From Pohlia nutans (lineage: Eukaryota > Streptophyta > Bryopsida > Bryales > Mniaceae): a stretch of 64,000 bases of DNA. This document shows positions 47,854 to 61,333 of this stretch, in pieces. The stretch lies in contig CM040087.1 in the NCBI GenBank assembly GCA_022496805.1, positions 9,126,001 to 9,190,000 of the forward strand. Direction: 5' to 3'. The notes beneath the pieces are model-generated. The model ran no database searches. It was not told the origin of the DNA and saw nothing but the letters and a program-made list of their open reading frames with translations. Both the position numbers and the translations under genes were made by a program. The stretch's first letter is position 1; the number at the start of each line of letters is the position of its first letter.

Positions 47854-48166
47854 CAGTGATCTCAAAACTGGCTAAAATTAGCTGGATTTCTACCCAAAAA
47901 AAGTGGGGCTGCTAAACATACAAAGAAAAAAAATGAATTTTTTTTTGAAATGTAGCGAGAATGCTCATCATGATATAAATATGTAGCAACTTCATGAAGT
48001 GATATCCGCGGTTATCATCATGGTATCACCTTAAAATATCAAGGGTATTATCGGATATTATAGAGGTATCGTGAGTATTGTATGCACTGGGTAGCAAAAG
48101 TAGATACCATTTATGTGGGAGGTCGCATAATGTTCTAAATGTCATAAAGTGGTTCTGAGATCACTG
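47854..48166 (-). mobile_element. hAT-type MITE with 8-bp target duplication
   Basis: The ends CAGTGATCTCA and TGAGATCACTG are flanked by TTCTACAT at 47846-47853 and 48167-48174. An 8-bp duplication and CAGTG ends are hallmarks of the hAT superfamily. It is 313 bp and non-coding; the related copy is in OAS-TL intron 1. Confidence 0.9.
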
Positions 48167-48174
48167 TTCTACAT

Positions 48175-49301
48175 CAGAGGCATAAGGATATGTCGTAATC
48201 TGCATGACATTCAACCTCAATTGTCAGGGAAGCAGAGCATAAATTTGACTACCGTTAGTAATTCCGGAACAAGATTTTTGAGCTTCTGCTATTCATGTTT
48301 AAGACAATATCTGTTGAATCTGTCAACGATCCCTAATTACATATCATTGGAATTTGGACAGAGCTTAGAGTGGAAAAGAAGACTTCCCATATTGAAAAGA
48401 TTCTCTCGTTTTCTCTTTTCACAGGGGAAAAGATTTCCAGAAAATCACTTTTCATTGACAAGAGTTTTGCCACAGCTTGTCAAAGTTATGCCCTGCAGGG
48501 GAGAGTGAGGGCAAAGACTTAAAATTTACCCCTCCACTATCTTCTATGTCGGCAGATTTGCTACACAGCAAGTGTCCCAGTAATGGGCTCAGGGTGTCGT
48601 ACCCACACATCCAGATAATTTATTGAACAATGATGTTCAGTAAATTTCCCAGCTGTGTATGACAGACAGAGATCTTCTAATAAAATGGTGGATAAAAGCA
48701 TTTCTAGGCACTTTCCTTGCTGGCACCCGCAAGCTCTGGTGCACTCTGACTACCCTCCACACTTTGGTCCTCCGAGCACGCACGATGACTCAGTCGCAGT
48801 TGACCCCTTGCATTGATCTGTATAACCATTTAGAGCAAGCCCAGCAGTTGGTCATTGTGCACCAAGTCCACATCCAAGATGGTGTGAGAGAATTGAGAAC
48901 TTCCTCAGCAACAACCACCAAGCGTGCCTAGAATAGAGTGCATCGATCAATTTTAAACTACTACTTTTGTCACTACTTGGGACAATCATAATGGCGGAGA
49001 ATAAATTTACTAAAATTAACTTCATAAAGTGAGAGCATTGTCTTGTCAGAGAGTGGGACAAATTTCTTGATGTGAGAATCACCACTCGCCATATGGGCAA
49101 CATTTGGTGGGCAAATATCAAACTCCACACCATAAGAGGTACTTTATCATCCATAAATAGGTGAGTGGAAAATGGGTGCTGCTGGGCCTGCTCTTACAGC
49201 CATTTGTAAGAACTCGACCACAAAATACTACTCGGAGAATGACTGCCTCCTCTTATTGTGCATCAAAGAATAGTCTCAAGTACGGAGAAATCTTTACGTA
49301 C
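48175..49301. other. PNPase 3' flank, terminal exon not found
   Basis: The missing C-terminal strand of the S1 domain should lie here or further left, but I could not find it on the minus strand. Several sizeable open frames on both strands match nothing I know. Confidence 0.4.
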
Positions 49302-52300
49302 CTCAATCAGCTTGACATCTAAGACGTCTCCTTCGTTCACAAACTGAACATCAGAAACAACAGATAAGAATGTGGCAGTTGATTACTGATTCATCGCAAG
49401 TAGTCATTGCATGGAATAAACAACAGTAGCAAGTTAACCCATTTTGAGAATCGAGTCATGACGATTCTGAGGCGTTCAACTTTCAGTGCCTAAATGGCCA
49501 AAAGTGGCACCTTCCATATCTATAGGAGTTGAAATAAATCGCACTGGAAGTTTTCTTTTTTCTTTTTTTTCTGAGACATCGCGCTGGAAGTTTGAAGGAA
49601 GGTAGCAAAATATACCAATAGAAAGAAGAAATCATACCCTACATTGTGACTAATAGAAATGTGTTTTGAAAGTTACTATAATGGACTATTAGCGGACTTT
49701 CTATTTTTGGCTTGGGTACTTGGGGATTAAAAATGTTAGGAGGAACTTACATCTTCAACTCTTGCCAGTCTCTTGCTACTAGTCAATTCGCTAATATGAC
49801 ATAGGCCCTGCGTTCACAACGCACAAATTAGCTTATACTATAATTGCAGTGGCCAGGGCTTCATCTGGTTGGCTGCATCTGGCGGAGTCTGTATGAAAGA
49901 TATTCATAACTTACCAAAATTGAAGACAACGTAAGAATACGAACAATGCATCTAAAATAATAACACACCACGTTAGCAGGAAGCGAGCAATCGTGAATCT
50001 GGGTGAAATAAGCACTGACCTCTTTCCCTGGAGCTATCTCTACAAAGCATCCGAAAGTGGTCACTGTCTTCACCTTACAATTCCTGCACAAGCATTTCCA
50101 CGACAGTAAGAGGGAATACATGACTCGAAGCCCAGGAAACAACCGTCGTCAGATATCCTGTCGACAGGTACTTTAATTCATATCATTGGCCACCAAATAA
50201 ATTTAGAAAACAACTGAAATCAAAGAATGTGCTCAGGGCGCATATTCAGCTGGACCAAAGGAAAATGAGATCCAATATGGAATTGTTAAGCTCTTAAGAT
50301 ATCTAGAGGTCACATACCTATACACAGTGCCCACTGTGGGAACCATTGTCAAACCTAAAATCTTGGACCTAGCAGCTTCTATTCCTTGGACAGATCGCCC
50401 TACAATCCTAACCTGCAATCGCCAAACCAAAGATCAATACGACTTTCAAGAAAGATGCAAATGAGAAATTAACTTTGTTGGCTCCTCCTCGTGACACTGA
50501 AAACCGAAGATGGCAGATGTACCGTATACAATGAACACGAACCCTTCAAAGTTGGCATCAATAAGATTCAAATACAGCCTTATCAAGCAGGTCTCCCAAG
50601 AAAAAGGGAAGAAGACTTACAGAACCATCATCACTAACATCCACCGACTCAACTCCAGAGGACTCAATAATGCCTCTGATTGTCTTTCCTCCAGGTCCAA
50701 CAATTACACTTATCTTTTCAGTATCCACCTGCTCCACCATAAAATATTGTTGAGAAAACGCTAATCAGACACAAAAACTGGCATCCTTGCATGACATTAA
50801 GGACGATAACATTGGTGAAATGGGGGGGGGGGGGGGGGTTTGCTTCCTTTTCAACAATAAGCTCAATGTATTCAAGACTAAGAAAATTAAGACAACAATA
50901 TATCGTATTTCTTGTGCATCAGAAACGACCATCATTACCTTCAACATTGTAATTCGTGGTGCATGTGTTGACACCTCCAGAGATGGAGGAGGCGAGCTTT
51001 TCGACATTTCACCTGCAAAACAGATAATCCCCAGAGCAACGTGAGGGCCAAGCTCAATCGACAAAGTCATCCGTACACAGAGCTATTACATTTCTCAGGC
51101 AAGAGGAAGCCTAAAAAAACATTTATTCCGCTTTTATTAGTGTAAGCAGCTGAAAATGTGAACGTCTAATGCAAGGTACCAATTTCATTGTACTTCATCA
51201 TTTAGCTTTTGAGACCTTCTTAAGAACTTTTGGGAGCTTAGCTGTAACCTTAAAAACCCCTCTTCATGGTAAATCAAATTCCAACAGGCTCAATCCACCA
51301 CAGTTGAAAATCAGTACATAAAAAAAGGCTTATAATCGAAATGCTTGTATGAGGCAATACCAAGAATATGAAGGCGGCCAGCCTTAGCTTGTTCCAACGC
51401 CTTTCTCATAACAGAAACTGTAATGCCTTCTACCTATCCAAATCCCAAGCCACTACATGTCAGAACCTGCATCCTTAACGCCAAATGATAGGAAATTGTC
51501 CACTGGTAATCTGAAATAGATCACAGGTTTGGTCGTTTCACACACCTTTATATCCATTTGGAAAGCCGTGATTCCAGTGGCATTCCCAGCAACCTGCCAG
51601 GACGCATTTGATATCAATAAACTCATGAATGGAAAATTGGTATATGATAGTGGTTTCTTGTAAATGATATCACGTATAAAGAGCTGTGAGCTCAACTACC
51701 CCTAAAAGAATAATTGCTAATTCAAAGGTAAAAATATGATAAATAATGCTGTTTCCAATTCCTACAAGAAGTATACAAAGCTGGCGCTCTAGTGGCAAAT
51801 TATCCATAGTGCAGAACCAAGAGTCAACATACAATAAAAAATAATTAAGATAGAAATGTTCACCTTGAAGTCCATATCACCTAAGGCATCTTCTGATCCT
51901 AGGATGTCACTCAATATGAGTGGCTCTCCATCCCCTCCACAATCTCTCGTGTTCAGTATCAAACCCATGGCAATTCCAGCCACAGACCCTTTAAGTGGAA
52001 CACCCGCGTCCAGCATAGCCAGGCAACCTCCACAGACTGAAGCCATACTACAAGGATAATGAGAATAACGACTGGTAAGGTCACAAAAGATTTTACAGTT
52101 CAAAAGATTGCAACACAATCAGTGCTTCCTTCAAAATTACAAATCTGCTAATCAATGCAAGACAGATCCTATTACCTGGATGAGCCATTGCTCTCGGTAA
52201 TACAACTCTCTACCCGGATGGTGTATGGGAAACCCTCTTCGTCTGGGATAGCTGGTTCCAAAGCCCGCTCTGCAAGTGTACCATGGCCTATTTCCCGCCT

Positions 52301-55300
52301 ACTGGGTGCACCAACCCTTCCCGTTTCTCCAACAGAAGACGGAGGAAATGAATACTGGACATCACACAGTGATGTGAGAGGGCGAACATGTAGCCTGCTT
52401 CAAAAAGGTACAAGAAATGATAGGTAACGAAATTCGGTCACCAATGCCAACTTCTTTCTAGCTACTAGATTATTAATAGATCTACAGCCAACTGCGATAT
52501 TATGATCTAGCTTACATCAGACAAAGAGATAGCATGACATAAGAAAAACATGAACAAGGTCCAGAAATAAGTAACGCACTTGTAAATAAAAGCGTTTAAG
52601 ATCTTCTGTACTGGTGAGATTATCAACACGCTGCCCCATATTGTCTCCACCCAACGTTGTTACTACCAATGCCTGCATAGACCAAGAAAACAAAGTTTCA
52701 GTGCTGAAATTTACGAGCGCATGGTAGCGAATGACTGTTCCGTTAGACGGTCAACAACAGCAGGAGCCGTAACATGTAAAATGATAACTTAGAATAGGGT
52801 GCAAAAGGGGACCTGTGTTTCCCCTCGAGTAAAAAGAGCACTGCCGTGAGTTCGTGGAAGAAGACCACACATGCTTTGAATCGGTCGAACGTCAGTGACT
52901 TTCCGACCGTCACTTCTTACTCCCGTCTGCATTGAGTTCCATAAGTAAAAAACTTAAACCGAAGGATATTCGTCATCATAATCTTTGACATACAACATTC
53001 ACTCGATCACCATCGTATAATACATGCTAGTAACAAGCTCATACAAAATCATGTATAGTTATTATAACTATTGTGACAACTGAAGAAAAATGCAAACTTA
53101 CAGACATGAAACCCCATCACTGCTTCTACAGTTAATAAAACTTTGGTGACTAAGTTGTCAAACCTTAACAATCAGTCTTCGTAGAACTTGAGAACAGACG
53201 TCCTTGAAAACTCGCTTCACATCAACAGGGTCGAAAAGCTTCACAATCAAAAAACGTAGAGAGGTCAGTTCAACTATAGATTACTACAGCAAAAAGCCAC
53301 CTGCAAACCGCTGCGGTAAAAAATTAGGTCGCCACTCCAGATTAAAATTGAGGGCCCGTCTTTCATCCTGGAAGTTGCACTACAGAACTGATGAATGTAA
53401 TTCCCGACCATAAGCAAAGTCAAACCCTAGCATACCTCCACCACTGGTTTCCTAGGCACAGGTGTCACATGCACTTCGCTGTCGTCGACCAAGCCATCTT
53501 CCACCAAAACCTCCTCATCCTCCCACGTGCCTGGCAATACCTCTTCAGGAACCTTGGCTTGAGCTGCTGCTGCTAGCGCAGCTTGTTCATTGCGGACTCC
53601 TTCAACTGTCAAGGCCGACAACACCGTGTCCTCGATTTCCTTGATTGCAGCACCTCGCTTCTGCTTAATACCGATTTGCAACGCTTTCTCTAATTCTGTT
53701 CCAACAAGTCTCTGTTGTATGTAAACCCCACATATAAGACACAGATTTAGCCTCAGTAAATAACGTGAAACAAGAAATTGGAGACAAAAGGGTTAAATAT
53801 GCGATACTTTGAAAGATTTACTGGATCAATACGGGAACATTTGTGTCATACCTCTACATCTTTCAAAAAGGCAGTAACTGAAGTATGAATGTTCTGGAAA
53901 GTAACGGCAGTGACAATTGGACGTACCTCTATATAGTCACTGATTATAGCCGGAGGCAGATGGATTGCATCTACGTTTTTCTCTTTACCAACCATATCCG
54001 CTAGTTTTTGTAATCCTCCACAAATCGTCCGTATGGCACCCTGAAACCGAGAATCCCATTAACAAGCCCATTAGTTCTATACTAACATCGACACCTTCAC
54101 CCCATGTAATCAGTCACATCTTCGCTTTGAGTATTAATGATGGCAACAACCAAACTGCAATAAGGGAAAACTATAGAGGGAAAATTATTACATGGCCAGC
54201 TTCAACAGCGCTTACTAACTCTTCTTCCGTCAAAAAGTCACAGTACCCCTGCACACAATCCAAAATACCAAAAATAAGAACTCTGCCTCCCAAGACCCAG
54301 GCAGTTAGCACTCTATTAGTACAGAAAGCAGAAGCTTCGAACCGCTATCCTCACCACTCGAAAATTCAAGCAAACAATGTTCACGGGGTATATAATTAGC
54401 AGAAAGTAATATAGTGCATTATTCTGTTAAAACTTAAAGGTTCCCGCAACTTGCCTCGATCATAAGCACTGCATCAGCTGTTCCCGCTATTGTAAGGTCC
54501 AGCGTTGAATTCTCCATCTCGGCAATCGTTGGGTTCACTATAAACTGACCATTCAGAAGACCGACACGCACACCAGCCACTGGTTTTGACATAGGGATAT
54601 CAGAGACCGCCCTGATAAAGAACGCAAGCACATATGCTTAGGTCAGGAATCTCGAGTGTGATACAAATAAAATTTAATGCTATTGTTAAAATGTGAGCAT
54701 TAATCCATTACACTGGTAAATTTGATACTTGAAATTCTTGCTAAAGCTAAAAGAAGCCCATTGAAGTACGGCACTGAATTTAGTGACTAGATGAAGAAAG
54801 TTATGTAGAATATGATACAATTGCTGAACCTCCGGGAAGACTGCAAATTGAAGGTGATGTCATTGTAAACTTACAAGGCTGCACCAGCTGATGTGATAGC
54901 CAGAGGGTCAGGAGAATGCATGCCATCATAACTAAGAACCTGCAAACGGATAAGAACCACTACATTCATATCATGCACCCCCGCTTATCTCCTCGTATGT
55001 CTCCTTGACACAACCTCCAAAAAACCAAACAGATCCAATTCGGGAAAAAAATGGATTCAAACCAAAACGTTTTTGACTTACCCAGACTAGAATTTGAGTT
55101 TCGTTGTTGAACCCATGGGCTATCATGGGGCGTATTGGTCTGTCAATCAGCCGACACACCAAGATCTGTTCGCCCACAACATGTCGAATATTGGTTATTT
55201 GACGGAAACCGCATATTTTACTTCTACATGAAGAGCGAACATACAAGGGGTCCTCATATGTAAAACTCTTTGTTATGCGAAGCCAATAAGCAGTACTTCA

Positions 55301-58300
55301 ATACTATCAACCAGCATTCGTTAAAATAGAGTCGAAACAACAGGACCCTGCCATACCTCATGATCACGCGTCCTTCCTTCCCTCTTTATGAATCCACCAC
55401 TGCCAATACAATAGAATATCTTAATTGCAATTAAGAACGTCAAGGATTCAACACACAGAAAATTCGGTTCTGATGTGCCAACCCTACCACTATCATAACA
55501 AAAAATAGTTGCATATTTATTCTCTAAATTAGAATCACGAACTCCATTGACTCTATTTACATTGATTTAGTGATCCATTGCCCCGATCCCTGTCGGTTCC
55601 AATCCTGGGTGCTCAAATCTGAACATGTTCCTAGCATTAGTGAACGAACAAGAATAACACCTATCCCAACTGCATTATATAGCATACATCTATATTGTAT
55701 CCTACAGACCTATTCTTCTCCTGAGAGTCAACAATGGGTATTCATCACAGATGACTTCAATAAATGAACTGCATTCCCAGCTAACCTTGTTCGACCTGCA
55801 GCCGAGAAGCGTTCTTGGTATTGAACAGAGAGGGGAAGGAAATCCGATGGCTCACTTGGCTCCCTTGATGCACACACAGTGGTGTAGAGCACCTGGTTTG
55901 CAATAACAACAACAAGGTCACAATTCATTTCATAGAGAGGTTGACATCAACACCAACAAGAATTAGGATGCATTTAAATATTGGCACGTAATGATTAAAA
56001 AGGCCATTCTATGTTGAAAGATATGTATTCACTGCAACGTGAAGCATCAAGATGCGCCTTTCTCCGGCTTAAATTTTGTTAGAGACAGAGTAGACATAGC
56101 ATTGACCGCACAGTTACCCTTCTCCACGCACTAACAGCACCCCAACCGCGCAGATAGATTGCAAGAAAATTTTCATTCATATTATAAGAAACTTTGTTCC
56201 CTTCTTGTGCACTTCATCCACATAGTCGTCAATTGTAAAATTGCAAAAAGCATTGTTGTATGACCAACTTTTACTTATGAAGCAGGTGAAAATAACTATG
56301 TGCAATGGACGTGCAGTAAAATCCAAGCACTTGCTTTTAATAAAATTTTGAAAGTTCATCATTTCCTGTGAAAGGTTTAAAACTCACTCGTCAATAGTTG
56401 TAAGGAGTTTCGAATCACCGAAACAAATTTGAATTTGCTAAACCGTTCAAAACTTGGAGTGTGCAGTCAATGGCATGTTTACTTTATAAAAGCGGCAAAG
56501 ACCATGTGCCCTGTGTGCAAAACCTAGATCATTTAGGTTTAGGTCTATACCGTCTCGCCATCAGTAACTGTGACGGCACCATTGGCTTGCCTTCCAATCA
56601 GGCCAGTCTCCACCACAATCTGCAAAGCAATGAAAAACCCACTTCACAAACATGAAAAGGCTCCTGAAATCATGATAGCGTATCTCCGAGTGCAAAAATC
56701 AACGTAAGCTCCCGAAATCAACAATTCTCGGAAAACAAATTCGCAGTTTGAATCTGAACTCTAGATCTAGAAATAATGTAGGTCAAATGTCAGGCTATCG
56801 ATAAAGCTGCTCAACCCTAAATTTTTGATAGTCGAATGACTGAAACAGAACAGAAATCAAAATTGAGATTCGTGAAATGATTTTCGACCAACAATACAAA
56901 AACTAGATCAATGCAGTAGATTCAACAAAATAGTCTAGAATAAGTTAAACTTTAGTTGATTATACATACTCTAAAACAGAATTACGAAATCTAAAACGAG
57001 AGAGAGATTCGCTACCTCCCGGTTGCCAACTGGAATTGTCACAGAAATAGGATGGAGTAGCTGCGAAGGAGCTGAAGTTGCTGGCGTTCCAGAACTATCA
57101 GTCCCTGTCTTCCCCCTTTTTTTAGCTACCTTCACACCATTCCCAGGTTCGCTCACCCTGAAAAATCCACGCCATAAAATTCAAGCTCAGCTGGAAAAAC
57201 TCTAACCCTAATATACAGAACTTTCCACTCATCCTGAATTTATAAAACAAAATGTCTCCCAAACACAGGCTAGAACAATTCAGATCATTCATAAGGTAAC
57301 CACACTTAACTGCGACGCCTAATTAAATGTGACACTCCAACTTCTTGCACAATAAGTACAACGACCAGGTACAACCACCTCAACGTGCAGGTTTCTGATT
57401 AAAAATTTGAAACCTAATAACTTTTATCAAAAGAATGCAGTCTTTGGTGCATTAGAATCTTCACTCTTTGATTCGCGAACAGGAATGGATTAAATGACAT
57501 GAACATTCTAATAATAGGAATAATGCTTCTCAGGACGCCGACTTACATATGAAATGAAACTCCAAAATCTTGCACAATAAATATAATGAGAATGTACACC
57601 ACCTCAACGTGCAGGTTTCTGATTAAAAACTTGAAACCTAATAACTTTTGCATATGCTATCGAAAGAATGCAGTCTTTGGTGCATTAGAATCTTCACTCT
57701 TTGATTCGCGAACAGGAATGGATTAAATGACATGAACATTCTAATAATAAGAATAATGACGCCGACTTACATCTGACACTCCAAAATCTTGCACAATAAG
57801 TATAATGAGAATGTAAACCACCTCAACGTGCACGTTTCTAATTGAAAATCTGAAACCTAATAACTTTTGCACATGATATCGAAAGAATGCAGTCTTTGGT
57901 GCATTAGAATCTTCAACAGGAATGAATTCAATGACATGAACATTCTAATAATAGGAATAATGCTTCCCAGGACGTCGACTTACATATGACACTCCAAAAT
58001 CTTGCACAATAAGTATAACGAGAATATACACCACCTCAACGTGCAGGTTTCTTGAAACCTTATAACTGTTGCAAATGGTAACGAAAGAATGCAGTCATTA
58101 GCGCGTTGGAATCCTCACTCTTCCAGGAATGGATTAAGATATATGAAAAACCTAATAATGGAAATTATGTTTTACTTAATTCAGCGAGAAATGGAGATTT
58201 CCGTTACCTGACGCCTTCGTCCTTGCATTCCACGACCAGGACGGGGGCCGCCCGTAGGCTGACGAGGCGAGTGGCGACCTGGAATGAGCGACGTTGGGAA

Positions 58301-58380
58301 GCGGGAGAAGCGAGACTGCGCAATCCGCCCGTGGCAGCTGACAAGTGAGGAGCCTGCAACGTGCCCTGCACGCCCCACAT
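49302..58380 (-). CDS. PNP1: chloroplast-type polynucleotide phosphorylase (PNPase), 24 exons traced, 3' end open
   Basis: Exons on the minus strand: 58380-58208, 57157-57016, 56619-56551, 55892-55786, 55399-55357, 55165-55082, 54939-54875, 54611-54455, 54248-54192, 54040-53927, 53711-53436, 53238-53164, 52926-52813, 52672-52580, 52354-52176, 52047-51864, 51593-51546, 51433-51361, 51012-50939, 50728-50621, 50412-50318, 50083-50020, 49807-49751 and 49343-49302. Phases join throughout, giving 831 residues. PNPase degrades RNA 3'-5' by phosphorolysis and adds tails. A basic transit peptide covers about 1-58. Two RNase PH domains (about 75-300, 455-690) carry [36 protein letters not shown] and GDMDFKVAG. 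A KH domain (GPGG, about 712-745) and an S1 domain (about 776-831) follow. Intron 8 uses a GC donor (GAG/GCAAGT). The last S1 strand is missing; read-through of the final donor adds 12 residues to a stop at 49263. Confidence 0.92.
50822..50838. repeat. poly-G run in a PNPase intron
   Basis: Seventeen consecutive G on the plus strand (C on the gene strand) lie within intron 19. It could form a G-quadruplex in the DNA and is a likely length-error site. Confidence 0.9.
57325..58140. repeat. tandem repeat, about four units of 210-225 bp, in PNPase intron 1
   Basis: The phrase CTTGCACAATAA recurs at about 57342, 57569, 57788 and 58001, each followed by CCACCTCAACGTGCA, GTTTCT, and GAATGCAGTC further on. 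The last unit is shortened. It fills most of intron 1 (57158-58207). Confidence 0.9.
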
Positions 58381-58751
58381 TGTAATAATATCCTTGCTCC
58401 AGTGTTGTTGTAAGTTACTGTACCGAGCGAGAGAATAGTTGTCTGAAATGGAAAATTTGCTGCAAACCGGAATCTAAAGAGACGGGCGAGAGATGCGAGA
58501 GAGATGAGAGAAAAACAATTGTGAATTGGAGAAGCAGGCACGGCGACCCTCGCTGAAGAATTGGGGGTTATCCAATCTCTCTCGTTGTCTGTTGCCTCGT
58601 TGACGGAATTCATCCATTCGTTGGATGAGCCCGTTCATCCTTTCAGAGGGCTGAGGTGTCCCTTTCAAGGTCAGTTTATGATATTTTTATTGTCTCTGCC
58701 CACAAGGGTAGGGACTTAAAAAACCCCAACTCTAAATCCCTTGGACGTTAA
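58381..58751 (-). other. PNPase upstream region
   Basis: This is the presumed 5' leader and promoter of PNPase. An alternative reading in another frame (58613 to 58176) shows no transit-peptide logic and does not join exon 2. Confidence 0.45.
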
Positions 58752-58976
58752 CCCTTAAACGTCCCATGGGGATAGTATATACGTTGTCGTATGATTGAGA
58801 TTTGCTACCAACAAGAAACTCTAAATTGAGATCTTAAGAGCACATTAGAACCGCATTGATTTAAATTTAAACTTCTCTTCTGAACTCAAACCCATTAAAG
58901 GTGTGGATCCATTCCAAATACAAACAAAATACACAGTATTCTTCTGGCCGGCACGGCACGTTCAGACGTTTAGGGG
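58752..58976. mobile_element. short TTAA-flanked MITE upstream of PNPase
   Basis: TTAA at 58748-58751 and 58977-58980 brackets a 225-bp element with ends CCCTTAAACGTCCCA and CAGACGTTTAGGGG. It shares its termini with families B and C but its interior is distinct. Confidence 0.75.
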
Positions 58977-58980
58977 TTAA

Positions 58981-60141
58981 TGCGCGCAGTATTTACCATA
59001 GGCCTCAATTTTCTAAAATTTCCATTTTGGGCATCCTAGGAATTTTTTTCTATAGCCCCAAATTAGACCCTTTCGAAAAAAAATTAAACCATTGCAAGGT
59101 GGGTTGTTTTTTAAGATGTGCTCCAACCAGAACAAAATAGGGGTCATATTTTTGTCCTTTTACATGAATGTCAAAAGAGGGATTTAAAGTCGGGGCTATA
59201 AAAATGCAAGTTATACTATTGGATGGTAAAAGCAAGTTGTATAAGTAATTGTGTGGTAAAGACTATGCGAGCAACGCTTCTTAAATTTAGGGTATCTCAA
59301 ATCTTAAACTTGACACACATGCACATATTGTAGGTTAGGATATGGATTACAGATACTCATATATTGGCCCATGGAGGCACTAGTGCAGGGAGGCATTAGC
59401 GGTATTTTAAAAACATCGTGCGATAAAATATATGGTATCTAATATTTATTTAAGATAAAATATTGAAAAAATATAAATAAAATATAGAAATGCTGAAAAT
59501 GACTTATAAAAAAGATATCATACCATATAATACGTGTTATTTTAATTTTTTTAATAAAAAATAACTCTCGATAAGAATATTCTAAGTTGAATATCATGAA
59601 GGCCTAAATTAAATGAATGAAAGATTGCATTTTTTCAATGTTGCATGTGCACTTGTGTTTCTTAACACTATAACTTCCAAATTGCATTCTACTGGCATTC
59701 ACAATTACAATTTTGTTGGTGTCTTTTCTTTGATTGTGTTTTCTTCTTTACCATACCACAACAATGCAATTTGCTTTGTAAAAATGTCAATTTACGATTC
59801 ACACCCCCCACCTTCCAAAAACAAAACACAAAAAAGTCAGGAGTTAATAATAAAGTGTAAGTAAAATCACAGACAGATCACTCTAAAGGATTTTTGTGCA
59901 CCACGTGCTGCAGAGGGATATTTGTTTAAGGGCTATTTTTGGCTTCAAGGAACAAACTAAAGAGTTCCCTATAATCACTTATAAATGGCCCATTTTGTTA
60001 CATTTTGTAAAATGGCCCATTTTTTTGCACCCTACCATTACTAATATTGTTCATGTCACTGCAATTTTTTGTAGTCCATATTCTTTTTAGGTAATAGAAG
60101 TTAATTCAAAAGTGTTGAGAGAAAACATGGAAACAAAGAAG
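58981..60141. other. AT-rich intergenic DNA
   Basis: No gene recognised. Near 59956-59983 lies one arm of a 27-bp inverted repeat (AAAGAGTTCCCTATAAT...), whose partner is at 61452-61479, beyond the foldback element. Confidence 0.4.
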
Positions 60142-61329
60142 AACACGCAATTCGCTATTTACGCACTTGGCCATATAATCATGCATTTGGTCCCCGGAAG
60201 CATTAAAAATATTGTCGTAAAAATTTCTCTAAAAAACAACCATTTTTGTCGTTCTACAATTACTTTCATTGTAAACAAACAATTATTTAATTTAATTTCA
60301 TTCTTATCTTTATCTTTTATCTTTATCTTTTATTTTATTTTTTCTTTTATCTTTTCTTTATCTTGTTTCATTTATCTTATTTCTTTCTTGTCTTCAATTT
60401 ATTTTCCTTCTTGTCTTCCTTCTTGTCTTCTTCTTTTTCTTCTATTTTTTTTCATTCCTCTTGTGGCAGCTGCAAATCCTTCGCCCGCACCAAAGACAAA
60501 AAAAGAAAAAAAAAAAGAAAAAAAAACCTTTTTTTTTTTTTTTTTTTTTTTTGGAGTTCGTCTTCTTTTTTGTTTGGGGCTCATGAACCCTGAAAATAGA
60601 AATTTAAAAAAATAAAAATTTAGGGTTCAGTCGCCGGCGGCTGAACCCTAAACGGCGGAGGATGCAAAAATTAAAAAATTAAAAAAAATTAAAAATTAAA
60701 AACTATTTTTAGTCTGCTGTGGGCTAGAGGGGGCGCGGCCGCGCACCCTCTAGCCCACAGCAGACTAAAAATAGATTTTTTTTATTTTTATAATTTTTTT
60801 TTTTTTTTGCATCCTCCGCCGTTTAGGGTTCAGCCGCCGGCGACTGAACCCTAAATTTTTATTTTTTTAAATTTCTATTTTCAGGGTTCATGAGCCCCAA
60901 ACAAAAAAGAAGACGAACTCCAAAAAAAAAAAAAAAAAAAAAGGTTTTTTTTTCTTTTTTTTTTTCTTTTTTTGTCTTTGGTGCGGGCGAAGGATTTGCG
61001 GCTGCCACAAGAGGAATGAAAAAAAATAGAAGAAAAAGAAGAAGACAAGAAGGAAGACAAGAAGGAAAATAAATTGAAGACAAGAAAGAAATAAGATAAA
61101 TGAAACAAGATAAAGAAAAAATAAAAGAAAAAATAAAATAAAAGATAAAGATAAAAGATAAAGATAAGAATGAAATTAAATTAAATAATTGTTTGTTTAC
61201 AATGAAAGTAATTGTAGAACGACAAAAGTGGTTGTTTTTTAGAGAAATTTTTACACAAAAAATTTTAAGCAAGATTTGCTCATGAAATGAACGCACTTGA
61301 CCAAGTGCATAAATAGCGAATTGCGTGTT
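60142..61329. mobile_element. long-inverted-repeat (foldback) DNA transposon with 4-bp TSD, copy 2
   Basis: The ends AACACGCAATTCGC and exact inverse are flanked by GAAG at 60138-60141 and 61330-61333. The whole 1,188 bp is a near-perfect palindrome. Each arm has the terminal repeat, a TCTTTATCTTTT-type pyrimidine block, poly-T/A, and segments with GAACCCTAAA. They meet at a GC core GGGCGCGGCCGCGCACCC around 60730-60750. Same family as 10308-11831 but with a shorter centre. The open frames inside are mirrored pairs and not genes. Confidence 0.88.
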
Positions 61330-61333
61330 GAAG

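Noticed and set aside
48659..49154. Frames of about 90-100 codons as a gag or host gene
   Set aside because: Both strands are partly open, with no recognisable motif; I could not support either reading.
57325..58140. Repeated units that might suggest a CRISPR-like or satellite array
   Set aside because: The units are over 200 bp, adjoin directly without unique spacers, and lie in an intron of a plant gene.
58176..58613. A 145-codon minus-strand frame at the PNPase 5' end as the true N-terminus
   Set aside because: It reads exon 1 in another frame and does not join exon 2; the frame starting at 58380 joins exon 2 in phase through AG|G.
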